A stretch of DNA of 64,000 nucleotides, taken from NCBI RefSeq assembly GCF_018424605.1, contig NZ_QTKT01000002.1, positions 124,001 to 188,000 on the forward strand, written 5' to 3'. Of this stretch, positions 9,011 to 16,914 are shown one piece after another. Every line of letters starts with the position of its first letter. The stretch's first letter is position 1. A model generated the notes under the pieces. That model had not been told where the DNA came from. It did no database searches and saw only the letters and a program-made list of their open reading frames with translations. Position numbers and translations under genes: made by a program. This stretch comes from Marinobacter lipolyticus (GTDB lineage Bacteria; Pseudomonadota; Gammaproteobacteria; Pseudomonadales; Oleiphilaceae).

Positions 9011-10324
9011 ATGACAGCCACCCCGGGCGCCCCGCGCCGCTCGAATCCGACCCGCACCGTTGCCGTAACAGGAGGCAAAGGCGGCGTTGGAAAAACCTCT
9101 GTTGCCCTTAACCTGGCGCTGACGCTGTCACGGGAGGGCAAGCGCGTTTTGCTGCTGGATGGCGACACCGATCTCGCCAATGTCAGCATCATGCTCGGGC
9201 ACTATCCGTCCAGAACCCTGGCAAACGTGATAGCCGGTGAGTGCGCACTGGAGGATGTGATCATGGTTGCCGACCATGATTTGCACATCGTCCCCGGCGC
9301 ATCCGGCGTGCACCAGTGCATCGATCTGGACCCGCAGTCGAGCCTGGCCCTGCTAAAGGCGCTCGCCCGTCTTGAGAGCCGTTATGACGTAGTCATTACC
9401 GATACCGCAGCGGGGCTGCAGTCGACAGGGATGCACATGATTGCGGCGTCTGAACTGGCCTGCGTGGTGGTCACCCCCGACCCCGCGTCGCTGACGGACG
9501 CCTTTTCGCTAATCAAGGTGTTGAACCGGCGCGGCTACAAGAGAACGCCTTCTGTGCTGGTGAACATGGCTCAGGGCGCCAGCCAGGCGCGCTCGGTGTT
9601 CCAGCGGCTGGATGCCGCATCGCAGAGACATCTGGGGGTGGCTCTCCATTATCTGGGTGCGGTATGGCGAGACGAAACCATACGGCAATCGGTGTTGCAG
9701 CAGCGCCCCGTGGCGCTAATGCCCGCGGCAGATCCTTCGTGCCGACAGTTCCGCACGTTGACCGATATGCTGACGCTGCGGCTGAATCAGATACCGGTGC
9801 GCAAAACCGGTATTGCCGCCTACTGGCATCAGGTATCCCGGCGGTCGGACCGGCCGGCCGACACCCGCGAGGTGGCAGGGCAGCGCGCCGGCGACAGTGC
9901 GAAAGCCCGCAGTCTCGAGTTGGTTGAGGCGTTGAGTAATTTGCTGGCGTCAGAAGGGGATTCGCCACTGCTGCGTTATGAGGCGTTTAATCGATTCTTT
10001 GCACTGATGGGGCGCACGCTGGATGACACCACCACGGAAATCATTCAAACCGGTCTGGCGGCAATGGACTGGGAATCCCTCGCGCCGGCGCAGCGTCGGC
10101 ATTTTGCGGACCACCTGCGGGAGCTGGCCCACCGACTGACGCCGGAAGCAGCGACGGCGCCCGCCCCGGTACCCACCGAGCAAAATGCACCGGAGCCCCG
10201 TTATGACCGGGTGAGTTTTGGTGAGCAGGAGCGGCTGGTGCGGGCACTGAAAGAGCAGCCCGGTGATATTTCGCTGGACCGCCTGTTGCGCTCCTTGTCG
10301 GGCTCAAACAAAGACCACTCCTGA
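9011..10324 (+). CDS. MinD/ParA family ATPase, FleN-like, with C-terminal extension
   Basis: This 437-residue protein begins with a deviant Walker A (GGKGGVGKTS at 21-30) followed by LLLDGDTDLANV and the switch motif TDTAAGL. These define the MinD/FleN/YlxH branch of ParA ATPases, which position or count surface organelles. The N-terminal ATPase domain ends near residue 265. A further 170 residues, helical by composition, form an extension that FleN lacks. No flagellar, chemotaxis or polarity gene is nearby. The next gene on the same strand is the fatty acyl-CoA reductase, and the divergent neighbours are c-di-GMP signalling genes. The partner is therefore unknown. Confidence 0.82.
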   Translation: MTATPGAPRRSNPTRTVAVTGGKGGVGKTSVALNLALTLSREGKRVLLLDGDTDLANVSIMLGHYPSRTLANVIAGECALEDVIMVADHDLHIVPGASGVHQCIDLDPQSSLALLKALARLESRYDVVITDTAAGLQSTGMHMIAASELACVVVTPDPASLTDAFSLIKVLNRRGYKRTPSVLVNMAQGASQARSVFQRLDAASQRHLGVALHYLGAVWRDETIRQSVLQQRPVALMPAADPSCRQFRTLTDMLTLRLNQIPVRKTGIAAYWHQVSRRSDRPADTREVAGQRAGDSAKARSLELVEALSNLLASEGDSPLLRYEAFNRFFALMGRTLDDTTTEIIQTGLAAMDWESLAPAQRRHFADHLRELAHRLTPEAATAPAPVPTEQNAPEPRYDRVSFGEQERLVRALKEQPGDISLDRLLRSLSGSNKDHS

Positions 10325-10622
10325 TTCCATTCTCCTCTCTTTTTTGCGAAATAGTTCCTTATTTTTTCGTCATTTTATTAACGCATTTTGTAGCGTAACT
10401 TTGCTGTGTGTCACCGCTTTGTCATTAATGGTGTGCAAATATTAACCTGTTAATTTTGGATAATGGCCCGCTTAATGCAGCGGTTTTCCTGGTTTCCCCG
10501 TTGTCAGCGTTTTGAGCCTGAGAGATGAAAGCTAAGGCTGAAAGAGGCGAAGGGTAGTAGGTGGTCAGAGGCAGGTAGCGCGCATTCGTGGCCAACGATT
10601 GTTAAGAGAAGGAGTTCCCGGC
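10325..10622. promoter_or_regulatory. AT-rich leader upstream of the fatty acyl-CoA reductase
   Basis: This 298-nt gap is markedly AT-rich between 10333 and 10470 and so probably holds the reductase promoter. It contains the palindrome TTAACCTGTTAA at 10442-10453. That resembles the GGTTAAC repeats at 8925-8970 upstream of the preceding gene. A strong AAGGAG lies at 10612-10617 before the reductase ATG. I cannot assign -35 and -10 boxes with confidence. Confidence 0.4.
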
Positions 10623-12158
10623 ATGACAAATCAGCTTCAAACTGCAGAATCCTCTTCAACCGTGCTTGAGCAACTGCGAGGCAAGCACGTCCTGATTACC
10701 GGCACCACCGGTTTTCTGGGCAAGGTGGTGTTGGAGAAGATCATTCGCGCAGTTCCGGACATCGGCGGCATACATCTGCTGATCCGTGGTAATAAGCGCC
10801 ACCCCAACGCCCGCGATCGTTTTCTGCACGAGATCGCCACATCCTCGGTTTTCGAACGACTTCGCAAGGACGACAACGAGGCCTTCGAGAGCTTTATTGA
10901 GGAGCGGGTCCACTGTGTTACCGGCGAGGTGACCGAGCCCCGGTTCGGGCTGCCGGTCGAGCGGTTCTCCGCACTGGCCAATCGCGTGGATGCGTTCATT
11001 AACTCCGCCGCCAGCGTTAACTTCCGCGAGGAGCTGGACAAGGCGCTCGCCATCAACACCCTGTGCCTGAACAACGTGGTGCAGCTGGCCCGGCAGAACC
11101 GGGAAATGGCGGTCATCCAGGTGTCCACTTGTTATGTCAACGGCAAGAACTCCGGTCAGGTCACCGAGTCGGTGATCAAGCCGGCGGGCGATGACATTCC
11201 CCGCAGCACGTCCGGCCATTACGAAATCGATGAACTGGTGCGGTTGCTGGAAGACAAGATTGCCGATGTCCGGTCCCGTTACTCCGGCAAGGTGTTGGAG
11301 AAAAAGCTGGTGGACCTGGGTATCGAGGAAGCCAATCGTTATGGCTGGAGTGATACCTATACCTTCACCAAGTGGCTTGGCGAACAACTGTTGATGAAAG
11401 CGTTGGAAGGCCGCGCACTGACGATTGTCAGGCCCTCCATTATCGAAAGCGCGCTGGAAGAACCGGCGCCAGGCTGGATCGAAGGCGTGAAAGTGGCGGA
11501 TGCCATCATCCTTGCGTATGCCCGCGAGAAGGTCACGTTGTTCCCCGGTAAGCGCAGTGGCGTTATCGATGTAATCCCGGTGGATCTGGTGGCCAATGCC
11601 ATCATTCTGTCCCTGGCGGAAGCGCTGGCAGAACCAGCCCGGCGACGCGTTTACCAGTGCTGCAGCGGTAGCAGCAATCCGATCACCCTCGGAGAGTTCA
11701 TTGACCATCTGATGGCGGAGTCCAGGTCGAATTTTGCCGCATACGACCAGCTGTTCTATCGCCAGCCGACCAAGCCGTTCATTGCCGTCAATCGCAAGTT
11801 GTTTGATGTGGTGGTGGGCGGGCTCCGTGTGCCGCTGAGCATGACCAGTCGCGTCCTGAAGCTTCTGGGTCAGGATCGCGAGCTGAAAACGTTGCGTAAC
11901 CTGGATACCAGCCGCTCTCTGGCTACCATCTTCGGTTTCTACACCGCACCGGACTACATCTTCCGCAACGATGAGCTCAAGGCTCTTGCGTCCCGCATGG
12001 GCGAGCTGGACCGGCTGTTGTTTCCGGTGGATGCCGCGCAGATCGACTGGTCAGTCTATCTGCGCAAGATTCATCTTGCCGGCCTCAATCAATACGCTCT
12101 GAAAGAGCGCAAGCTCTACAGTCTGCGTTCTGCAAAAGCCCGCAAAAAAGCCGCCTGA
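10623..12158 (+). CDS. Fatty acyl-CoA reductase (alcohol-forming, Marinobacter type)
   Basis: The protein has 511 residues and reduces fatty acyl-CoA with NADPH, by family to the fatty alcohol, which Marinobacter uses for wax esters. The N-terminal Rossmann domain has TGTTGFLG (26-33), an STCYVNG active-site strand near 168-174, and the catalytic YXXXK as YTFTK (Tyr246, Lys250). The C-terminal part (about 360-490) is the FAR C-terminal domain. Length and sequence fit the shorter bacterial enzyme (about 513 residues) rather than the 660-residue two-domain form. Translation should start at the ATG at 10623, preceded by AAGGAG, and not at the upstream in-frame codon at 10599. A hairpin follows the stop. 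Confidence 0.9.
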   Translation: MTNQLQTAESSSTVLEQLRGKHVLITGTTGFLGKVVLEKIIRAVPDIGGIHLLIRGNKRHPNARDRFLHEIATSSVFERLRKDDNEAFESFIEERVHCVTGEVTEPRFGLPVERFSALANRVDAFINSAASVNFREELDKALAINTLCLNNVVQLARQNREMAVIQVSTCYVNGKNSGQVTESVIKPAGDDIPRSTSGHYEIDELVRLLEDKIADVRSRYSGKVLEKKLVDLGIEEANRYGWSDTYTFTKWLGEQLLMKALEGRALTIVRPSIIESALEEPAPGWIEGVKVADAIILAYAREKVTLFPGKRSGVIDVIPVDLVANAIILSLAEALAEPARRRVYQCCSGSSNPITLGEFIDHLMAESRSNFAAYDQLFYRQPTKPFIAVNRKLFDVVVGGLRVPLSMTSRVLKLLGQDRELKTLRNLDTSRSLATIFGFYTAPDYIFRNDELKALASRMGELDRLLFPVDAAQIDWSVYLRKIHLAGLNQYALKERKLYSLRSAKARKKAA

Positions 12159-12167
12159 CCTTACGGG

Positions 12168-12192
12168 CAGGCCCGGCATGATGCCGGGCCTG
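12168..12192 (+). terminator. Strong hairpin after the acyl-CoA reductase
   Basis: CAGGCCCGGCAT at 12168-12179 and its perfect complement at 12181-12192 form a 12-bp GC-rich stem starting 10 nt after the stop codon. The following T-tract is weak, so termination may be only partial. Confidence 0.55.
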
Positions 12193-12507
12193 CTCTGTAT
12201 TGCCATCCGATATCGTGCCGGCCTTTCCCAAACAGGCTGCGCCGGGCCGAAACGTGCTTGCGGATCGGGGTGGTGCAGCTATCCTTTGTTCAGACTCCCA
12301 CGTAACGTGATTACCCGTTGTTTTCGTGCGGCATTAGCGGTCATCTCGGCGAAAAGTTCAGGCGCATTAGGACGTTAGTCTAATTCATTGTGTAGTGGCA
12401 CACATGTTGAACTACAGATATCCGTCTTCAGGGCCTGGGTGCCCGGCAAGCTCTGTTTATACAACAACCGACAATGACAACAGACTCTAGACTATAGGGG
12501 GAGCACA
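12193..12507 (+). promoter_or_regulatory. acs upstream region with a possible sigma-54-like site
   Basis: This gap of about 315 nt has no credible gene. TGGCAC at 12396-12401 is followed, at sigma-54 spacing, by TTGA, giving TGGCAC-N5-TTGA. The canonical -12 GC is changed to GA, so this is only a near match. A small palindrome TTAG-T-CTAA lies at about 12375-12383. Because acs is followed by a CrbR/ErdR-like regulator, either element could be a regulator or promoter site. GGGGGAG precedes the acs ATG. Confidence 0.4.
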
Positions 12508-14454
12508 ATGACTGAGAAACAGGTTTATCCCGTAAGTCCGGACGTGGCCCAACACGCGCTGCTGAACCGTGACCAGTATGAAGAAATGTATCGCCAGTCC
12601 GTCGACAACCCGGACGCATTCTGGGCTGAGCACGGTAAGCGCCTGGAGTGGATAAAGCCATTTTCCAAGGTCAAGAACACCACCTACGATTACGATAACC
12701 TGTCCATCAAGTGGTTCGAGGACGGTGAGCTCAATGCCTCCGCCAACTGTCTGGACCGCCACCTGGCCAAGCGTGGCGATCAGACGGCGATCATCTTCGA
12801 AGGCGACGACCCCGCCGATTCCCGCAACGTCACCTACCGCGAACTGCACGAAGAAACCAGCAAGTTCGCTAACGTGCTTAAAGGGCTGGGCGTCAAAAAA
12901 GGCGATGTGGTCACTATCTACATGCCGATGATTGTGGAAACGGCCGTCGCCATGCTCGCGTGCGCCCGCATCGGTGCGATTCATTCGGTGGTGTTCGGTG
13001 GGTTCTCTCCCGAAGCGCTCGGTGCCCGTATCGCCAACGGCAAATCCCGTTTTGTGGTGACCGCTGATGAAGGTGTTCGTGGTGGCCGCAAGATTCCGCT
13101 CAAGAAAAATGTCGATGCAGCCCTGAAAAATGAGGATGCAGCGAACGTCGAGAAGGTGGTTGTGGTCAGTCGCACCGGAGGCGATGTGCCCTGGAACGAC
13201 GGTCGCGATGAGCGTTACGAAGACCTGATGAAATCCGCTTCCACTGACTGCCCGCCGGAGCCCATGAATGCGGAAGATCCGCTGTTCATGCTGTACACCT
13301 CCGGGTCCACCGGTGCGCCGAAAGGGGTTCTGCATACCACCGGTGGCTACATGGTGTACGCCTCCATGACCCATGAGTACGTGTTCGATTATCACGAGGG
13401 GGATGTGTACTGGTGTACGGCCGATTTCGGGTGGGTAACCGGCCACAGCTACATCCTCTACGGGCCGCTGGCCAACGGTGCCATTACCGTTCTGTTCGAG
13501 GGCGTGCCCAACTATCCGGACAGCTCCCGCATGGGGCAAGTGGTCGACAAGCACAAGGTCAATATACTGTACACCGCGCCCACCGCGATCCGCGCACTGA
13601 TGGCCGAAGGTGAGTCCTGTATGAATGGCACCACCCGTGACAGCCTGCGCCTGCTGGGTTCCGTGGGTGAGCCGATCAACCCGGAGGCCTGGGCCTGGTA
13701 TCACCGGGTCATCGGTAACAGCAAGTGCCCCATTGTCGATACCTGGTGGCAGACTGAAACCGGCGGTATTCTGATTTCACCGCTGCCGGGTGCGATTGAT
13801 CTGAAGCCCGGTTCTGCCACGGTGCCGTTTTTCGGCGTCAAGCCGGCTCTGGTGGATAACGATGGCAACATCCTGGACGGCAAGACCGAGGGTAACCTGG
13901 TCATCCTCGACAGCTGGCCAGGCCAGATGCGCACCATCTACGGCGATCACGAGCGCTTCAAGCAAACTTACTTCAGCACCTACAAGGGCATGTACTTCAC
14001 CGGTGACGGCGCCCGTCGTGATGAAGACGGCTATTACTGGATCACCGGCCGGGTGGATGATGTGCTGAACGTCTCCGGCCACCGCCTGGGTACCGCCGAG
14101 GTCGAGAGCGCGCTGGTTTCCCACGACAAGGTGGCTGAGGCTGCGGTGGTCGGCTATCCCCATGAGATCAAGGGTCAGGGCATTTATGTCTATGTCACCC
14201 TGGTGCAGGGGCAGGAGCCCTCTGACGAGCTGAAGAAGGAGCTGGTTCAGTGGGTGCGTAAGGAGATTGGCCCGATCGCCTCTCCGGATGTCATCCAGTG
14301 GGCGCCGGGGCTGCCGAAAACGCGGTCCGGCAAGATTATGCGCCGCATATTGCGTAAGATTGCAGCCAACGAGCACGACCAGCTGGGGGACACCTCCACT
14401 CTGGCAGACCCGGGTGTGGTTGACGATCTGATCAGTAGTCGCGCTTTCAAGTAA
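12508..14454 (+). CDS. acs: Acetyl-coenzyme A synthetase
   Basis: This 648-residue AMP-forming ligase converts acetate, ATP and CoA to acetyl-CoA via acetyl-AMP in the cytoplasm. The ANL motifs are clear: [14 protein letters not shown] (P-loop), [26 protein letters not shown], and the C-terminal [11 protein letters not shown] with the acetylatable Lys609, whose acylation shuts the enzyme off in relatives. Length matches the family (about 650). The response regulator that follows 40 nt downstream is of the CrbR/ErdR type that controls acs in Vibrio, Shewanella and Pseudomonas relatives, which supports acetate-responsive control here. Confidence 0.96.
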   Translation: MTEKQVYPVSPDVAQHALLNRDQYEEMYRQSVDNPDAFWAEHGKRLEWIKPFSKVKNTTYDYDNLSIKWFEDGELNASANCLDRHLAKRGDQTAIIFEGDDPADSRNVTYRELHEETSKFANVLKGLGVKKGDVVTIYMPMIVETAVAMLACARIGAIHSVVFGGFSPEALGARIANGKSRFVVTADEGVRGGRKIPLKKNVDAALKNEDAANVEKVVVVSRTGGDVPWNDGRDERYEDLMKSASTDCPPEPMNAEDPLFMLYTSGSTGAPKGVLHTTGGYMVYASMTHEYVFDYHEGDVYWCTADFGWVTGHSYILYGPLANGAITVLFEGVPNYPDSSRMGQVVDKHKVNILYTAPTAIRALMAEGESCMNGTTRDSLRLLGSVGEPINPEAWAWYHRVIGNSKCPIVDTWWQTETGGILISPLPGAIDLKPGSATVPFFGVKPALVDNDGNILDGKTEGNLVILDSWPGQMRTIYGDHERFKQTYFSTYKGMYFTGDGARRDEDGYYWITGRVDDVLNVSGHRLGTAEVESALVSHDKVAEAAVVGYPHEIKGQGIYVYVTLVQGQEPSDELKKELVQWVRKEIGPIASPDVIQWAPGLPKTRSGKIMRRILRKIAANEHDQLGDTSTLADPGVVDDLISSRAFK

Positions 14455-14494
14455 GGTCTGACGGCAGGCCAGAAACCTGTGAGGAATCTGTTGA

Positions 14495-15160
14495 ATGGCA
14501 CAAACAATTATCGTCGCTGATGATCACCCGCTGTTTCGGGCAGCTTTGAAGCAGGCGGTCAGTCAGGCGGTTCCTGATGCGCAGACGGTCGAGGTCGACA
14601 GCATCAAGGCCTTGCAGGCGGCGGTGGAGTCGCACCCAGATGCGGATCTGGTGTTGCTGGATCTGAATATGCCAGGTGCCCACGGCTTCTCCGGGCTCGT
14701 GTTCATGCGCGGGCAGTATCCGGGCTTGCCGGTGGTGGTGGTGTCAGGCTCGGAGGAGATGCAGGTGATGCGCCGTTCGATCGATTATGGGGCGTCGGGT
14801 TTCATTCCGAAGTCGGCGCCGCTGCCAACTATTACCGAGGCGATTCAGGCGGTCCTGGAAGGGGATGTCTGGTTGCCGGAGGGTGTGGCGGACAAGATCG
14901 AACGGATGCACTCGGATACGACGGATTTTTCCGAGAAGCTGGCGTCGCTGACGCCGCAGCAGTTCCGGGTGCTGGGTATGCTGGCCGAGGGGCTGTTGAA
15001 CAAGCAGATCGCTTATGACCTGGATGTGTCGGAGGCGACCATCAAGGCGCACATTACCGCGGTGTTCCGCAAGCTTGGCGTGCGGAATCGGACCCAGGCG
15101 GTGATTGCGATTCAGCAGATGGAGATCGATCCTTCGGATCAGTCGTTGTCTGGCAGCTAG
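14495..15160 (+). CDS. LuxR/NarL-type response regulator, CrbR/ErdR-like
   Basis: The 221-residue regulator has a receiver domain with ADDHPLFR at the start, phospho-acceptor Asp56 (LVLLDLNMP) and Lys near 108 (IPKS). A C-terminal LuxR helix-turn-helix follows (about 150-212: LTPQQFRVLGMLAEGLLNKQ, then VSEATIKAHITAVFRKL). Position directly after acs is the arrangement of CrbR (Vibrio, Shewanella) and resembles ErdR of Pseudomonas, response regulators that activate acs and other two-carbon utilisation genes. The cognate large sensor kinase (CrbS-type, a permease-kinase fusion) is not in the window. The orthology is inferred from sequence and context. Confidence 0.85.
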   Translation: MAQTIIVADDHPLFRAALKQAVSQAVPDAQTVEVDSIKALQAAVESHPDADLVLLDLNMPGAHGFSGLVFMRGQYPGLPVVVVSGSEEMQVMRRSIDYGASGFIPKSAPLPTITEAIQAVLEGDVWLPEGVADKIERMHSDTTDFSEKLASLTPQQFRVLGMLAEGLLNKQIAYDLDVSEATIKAHITAVFRKLGVRNRTQAVIAIQQMEIDPSDQSLSGS

Positions 15161-15183
15161 TTGCTTAAAAGTTTGATCGGAAT

Positions 15184-15212
15184 GAAAAGGGAGCCTGCGG
15201 GCTCCTTTTTTT
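15184..15212 (+). terminator. Rho-independent terminator after acs-regulator unit
   Basis: GGGAGCC, a short loop and GGGCTCC are followed by a run of seven T. The stem is also flanked by an A-run on its 5' side. It lies about 25 nt after the regulator stop codon and closes the acs operon. Confidence 0.9.
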
Positions 15213-15248
15213 GTGCCTCTGAGGAGCTTTCTTGCTGTGGCGTCAGCA

Positions 15249-15432
15249 CCGGTCGGGTCGGCCCTCCTTGGGACCGCTGCGAGCCCCCGCAAGCGGGTCC
15301 AGTCAGCAATCACAGATTGCTGCCGTTCGTCTGCGCACGAAGCGATGCTTCTAAAACGCTTGCCTCACCCATGTGCGCTTCGCTTTGGCCATCCATGGCC
15401 AAAGATATCCCAAGGAGGGCCGACCCGACCGG
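15249..15432. repeat. Long-hairpin repeat copy 1 (longer, divergent member)
   Basis: Arms at 15249-15273 and 15408-15432 are perfect 25-bp reverse complements, starting CCGGTCGGGTCGG and ending at CCTTGGGA. The 134-nt loop contains nested hairpins, for example GCAATC/GATTGC near 15307-15321. It also has the GCCATCCATGGC core (about 15388-15399) preceded by CACCCATGTGCGCTTC, which is similar to copy 3. It lies between the acs-regulator terminator and the desaturase promoter, in the same orientation as copy 3. Confidence 0.8.
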
Positions 15433-15465
15433 CGCCTCCATCTTTGAAGGTGGCTTGTCATAAAA

Positions 15466-15481
15466 AACACACATGTACGCA
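15466..15481. promoter_or_regulatory. Upstream FabR/DesT-like half palindrome
   Basis: AACACACATGTACGCA resembles, on the other strand, the FabR/DesT operator core AGCGTACA followed by TGTG. It is the distal of two such sites ahead of the desaturase and shares ACACATGTACGC exactly with the proximal site 84 nt downstream. Confidence 0.5.
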
Positions 15482-15519
15482 AAAATATTCCTGGTCATTA
15501 AAAATTAATCTATCTGCCA

Positions 15520-15568
15520 TTGTCATGAGACCAAGTGTTCTGTAAATTCGGCTCACACATGTACGCTG
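15520..15568 (+). promoter_or_regulatory. Desaturase promoter with overlapping FabR/DesT-like operator
   Basis: A -35 TTGTCA (15520-15525) and -10 TAAATT (15543-15548) are separated by 17 nt. Immediately downstream, 15550-15568 holds GGCTCACACATGTACGCTG. Its reverse complement starts CAGCGTACATGTGTGAGC, close to the FabR/DesT palindrome AGCGTACA-NN-TGTTCGCT. An operator at the transcription start is well placed for repression of the desaturase gene when unsaturated acyl-CoA is abundant. The regulator itself is not in the window. Confidence 0.6.
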
Positions 15569-15619
15569 AAAATAAAATGGCGTGCCGGATATTATTGTTT
15601 TCAGAACGAAAGGTGACGA

Positions 15620-16705
15620 ATGAACGCTGCTGTGAAACCCGAATCGATGGGTAATGCCGTGTTTGGACAACCCGATGAGCGGGAGCTCAGGGACAGGATG
15701 AAGAAGGAGCTGCCGGCGGATACGTTCAAGGCGCAGACCTGGCGGGTGGTCTGGTTCCTGCCGTTGCAGCTGATTATCTGGGGCGGGATCGCCGCGATTC
15801 TGCTGGCGGGCCTGCCGTGGTACGCGAATCTGGGGCTGGGTTTGCTGGTGGGGCACACCATCGGTGCACAGGCACTGTTGGCCCACGAGGTGTTGCACGG
15901 GGCCCTGGGCATGAGTAAGCGCTGGCAGAATTTCTTCGGCTGGCTGGGGTTCGGGCCGTTGATAGTGCCGCCGGAGTTCTGGCGCAAGTGGCACAACGTG
16001 GTTCACCACGGCAACACCAACACCGGCGATGCGGATCCGGACAGTTTTGGTACGCTGCGTCGTTACAAGACCGATCCCAAGCAGAAGAAGTTCACCAAAC
16101 TGGCGCCGGGGTCAGGCACCTGGTACAGCTATCTGTTTCTGACTTACTCGTTCACGTTCCACGCGCAGCTGGTGCTGTGGTTTCAGGCGAGGCGTCGTAA
16201 ACAGTTCAAGGGCTTTGACCGCAGTAAGGCGATTCGGCAGACGTTTTATTGCATGGCGGTGTGGGCCCTGCTGGCGATGATCTCCGGGCCGCTGGCGCTG
16301 TTTACGGTGCTGATTCCGTTCATGGTGGCCAACGCCCTGGGGCAGGGGTATATCCTCACCAACCACTTCCTGCGTCCGCAGACGGCCACCAATAACCCGC
16401 TGGACAACTCCATGAGCCTGCGCAGTAACCCGGTGCTGGATCGGCTGCATTTCCGCTTCAGCCATCACGTGGAGCACCATTTCTTCCCGAAAATGGGGCA
16501 TAACATGGCGCCGCGGGTGCGCAAGTGGCTGGAGGAAAATCATGGCGAGCGGTACATGTCGATGCCCCATGGCACCGCGCTGAAACTGCTGTATACGACG
16601 CCACGGGTCTATAAATCGTCCACCGAGTTGGTGGATCCGAATCATCCGGAGCGGGTGTTTGATTTGTTGCCGTTGCAGAGGGAGTTTGCGGCGAGTAATC
16701 GGTAA
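15620..16705 (+). CDS. Membrane fatty acid desaturase
   Basis: The 361-residue integral membrane di-iron enzyme introduces a double bond into acyl chains of lipids or acyl-CoA. It has the three histidine boxes: HEVLH (89-93), HNVVHH (125-130) and HHVEHH (282-287). Hydrophobic spans lie near 43-65, 70-85, 165-190 and 205-245. The ATG at 15620 follows AAAGGTGACGA. The start and upstream region carry FabR/DesT-like sites, which fits homeostatic control of unsaturation. The gene stands alone between two inverted copies of a hairpin repeat. Confidence 0.9.
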   Translation: MNAAVKPESMGNAVFGQPDERELRDRMKKELPADTFKAQTWRVVWFLPLQLIIWGGIAAILLAGLPWYANLGLGLLVGHTIGAQALLAHEVLHGALGMSKRWQNFFGWLGFGPLIVPPEFWRKWHNVVHHGNTNTGDADPDSFGTLRRYKTDPKQKKFTKLAPGSGTWYSYLFLTYSFTFHAQLVLWFQARRRKQFKGFDRSKAIRQTFYCMAVWALLAMISGPLALFTVLIPFMVANALGQGYILTNHFLRPQTATNNPLDNSMSLRSNPVLDRLHFRFSHHVEHHFFPKMGHNMAPRVRKWLEENHGERYMSMPHGTALKLLYTTPRVYKSSTELVDPNHPERVFDLLPLQREFAASNR

Positions 16706-16716
16706 TTAGTTGGGTT

Positions 16717-16751
16717 TTGTCGGATTACGCCTTTGGCTAATCCGACCTACG
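16717..16751. repeat. REP-like palindrome
   Basis: GTCGGATTACGCCTTTGG followed by CTAATCCGACCTAC forms an imperfect stem, GTCGGATTA / TAATCCGAC, with a short loop. This is the widespread REP-type motif found after genes in many gammaproteobacteria. It begins 12 nt after the desaturase stop. Confidence 0.65.
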
Positions 16752-16781
16752 TCATGCTCCGAACTGGGAGAAAAACTCGGA

Positions 16782-16894
16782 GGAGCGGGTTGGCGGGGCG
16801 TCGTCCAAAACCGTGCGGAGCCATGGATGGCGGAGCCGAGCGTACAGGGATGTATCTACAGCGTGTTTTGGACGACGCCCCGCCATTCTGCTCC
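16782..16894. repeat. Long-hairpin repeat copy 2 (113 nt)
   Basis: Perfect 20-bp inner arms at 16792-16811 and 16865-16884 read GGCGGGGCGTCGTCCAAAAC and its complement. Outer GGAGC (16782-16786) and GCTCC (16890-16894) extend the structure to 113 nt. The 53-nt loop has GCGGAGCCATGGATGGCGGA and GCGTACAGGGATGTAT. Its orientation is opposite to copy 1. It sits between the convergent desaturase and 2-hydroxyacid dehydrogenase genes. Confidence 0.85.
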
Positions 16895-16914
16895 GGGCTT
16901 GATCGAATTCAAGC

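Noticed and set aside
12178..12378. 66-codon frame after the acyl-CoA reductase
   Set aside because: It starts within the terminator-like hairpin, lacks a ribosome site and has no known family features.
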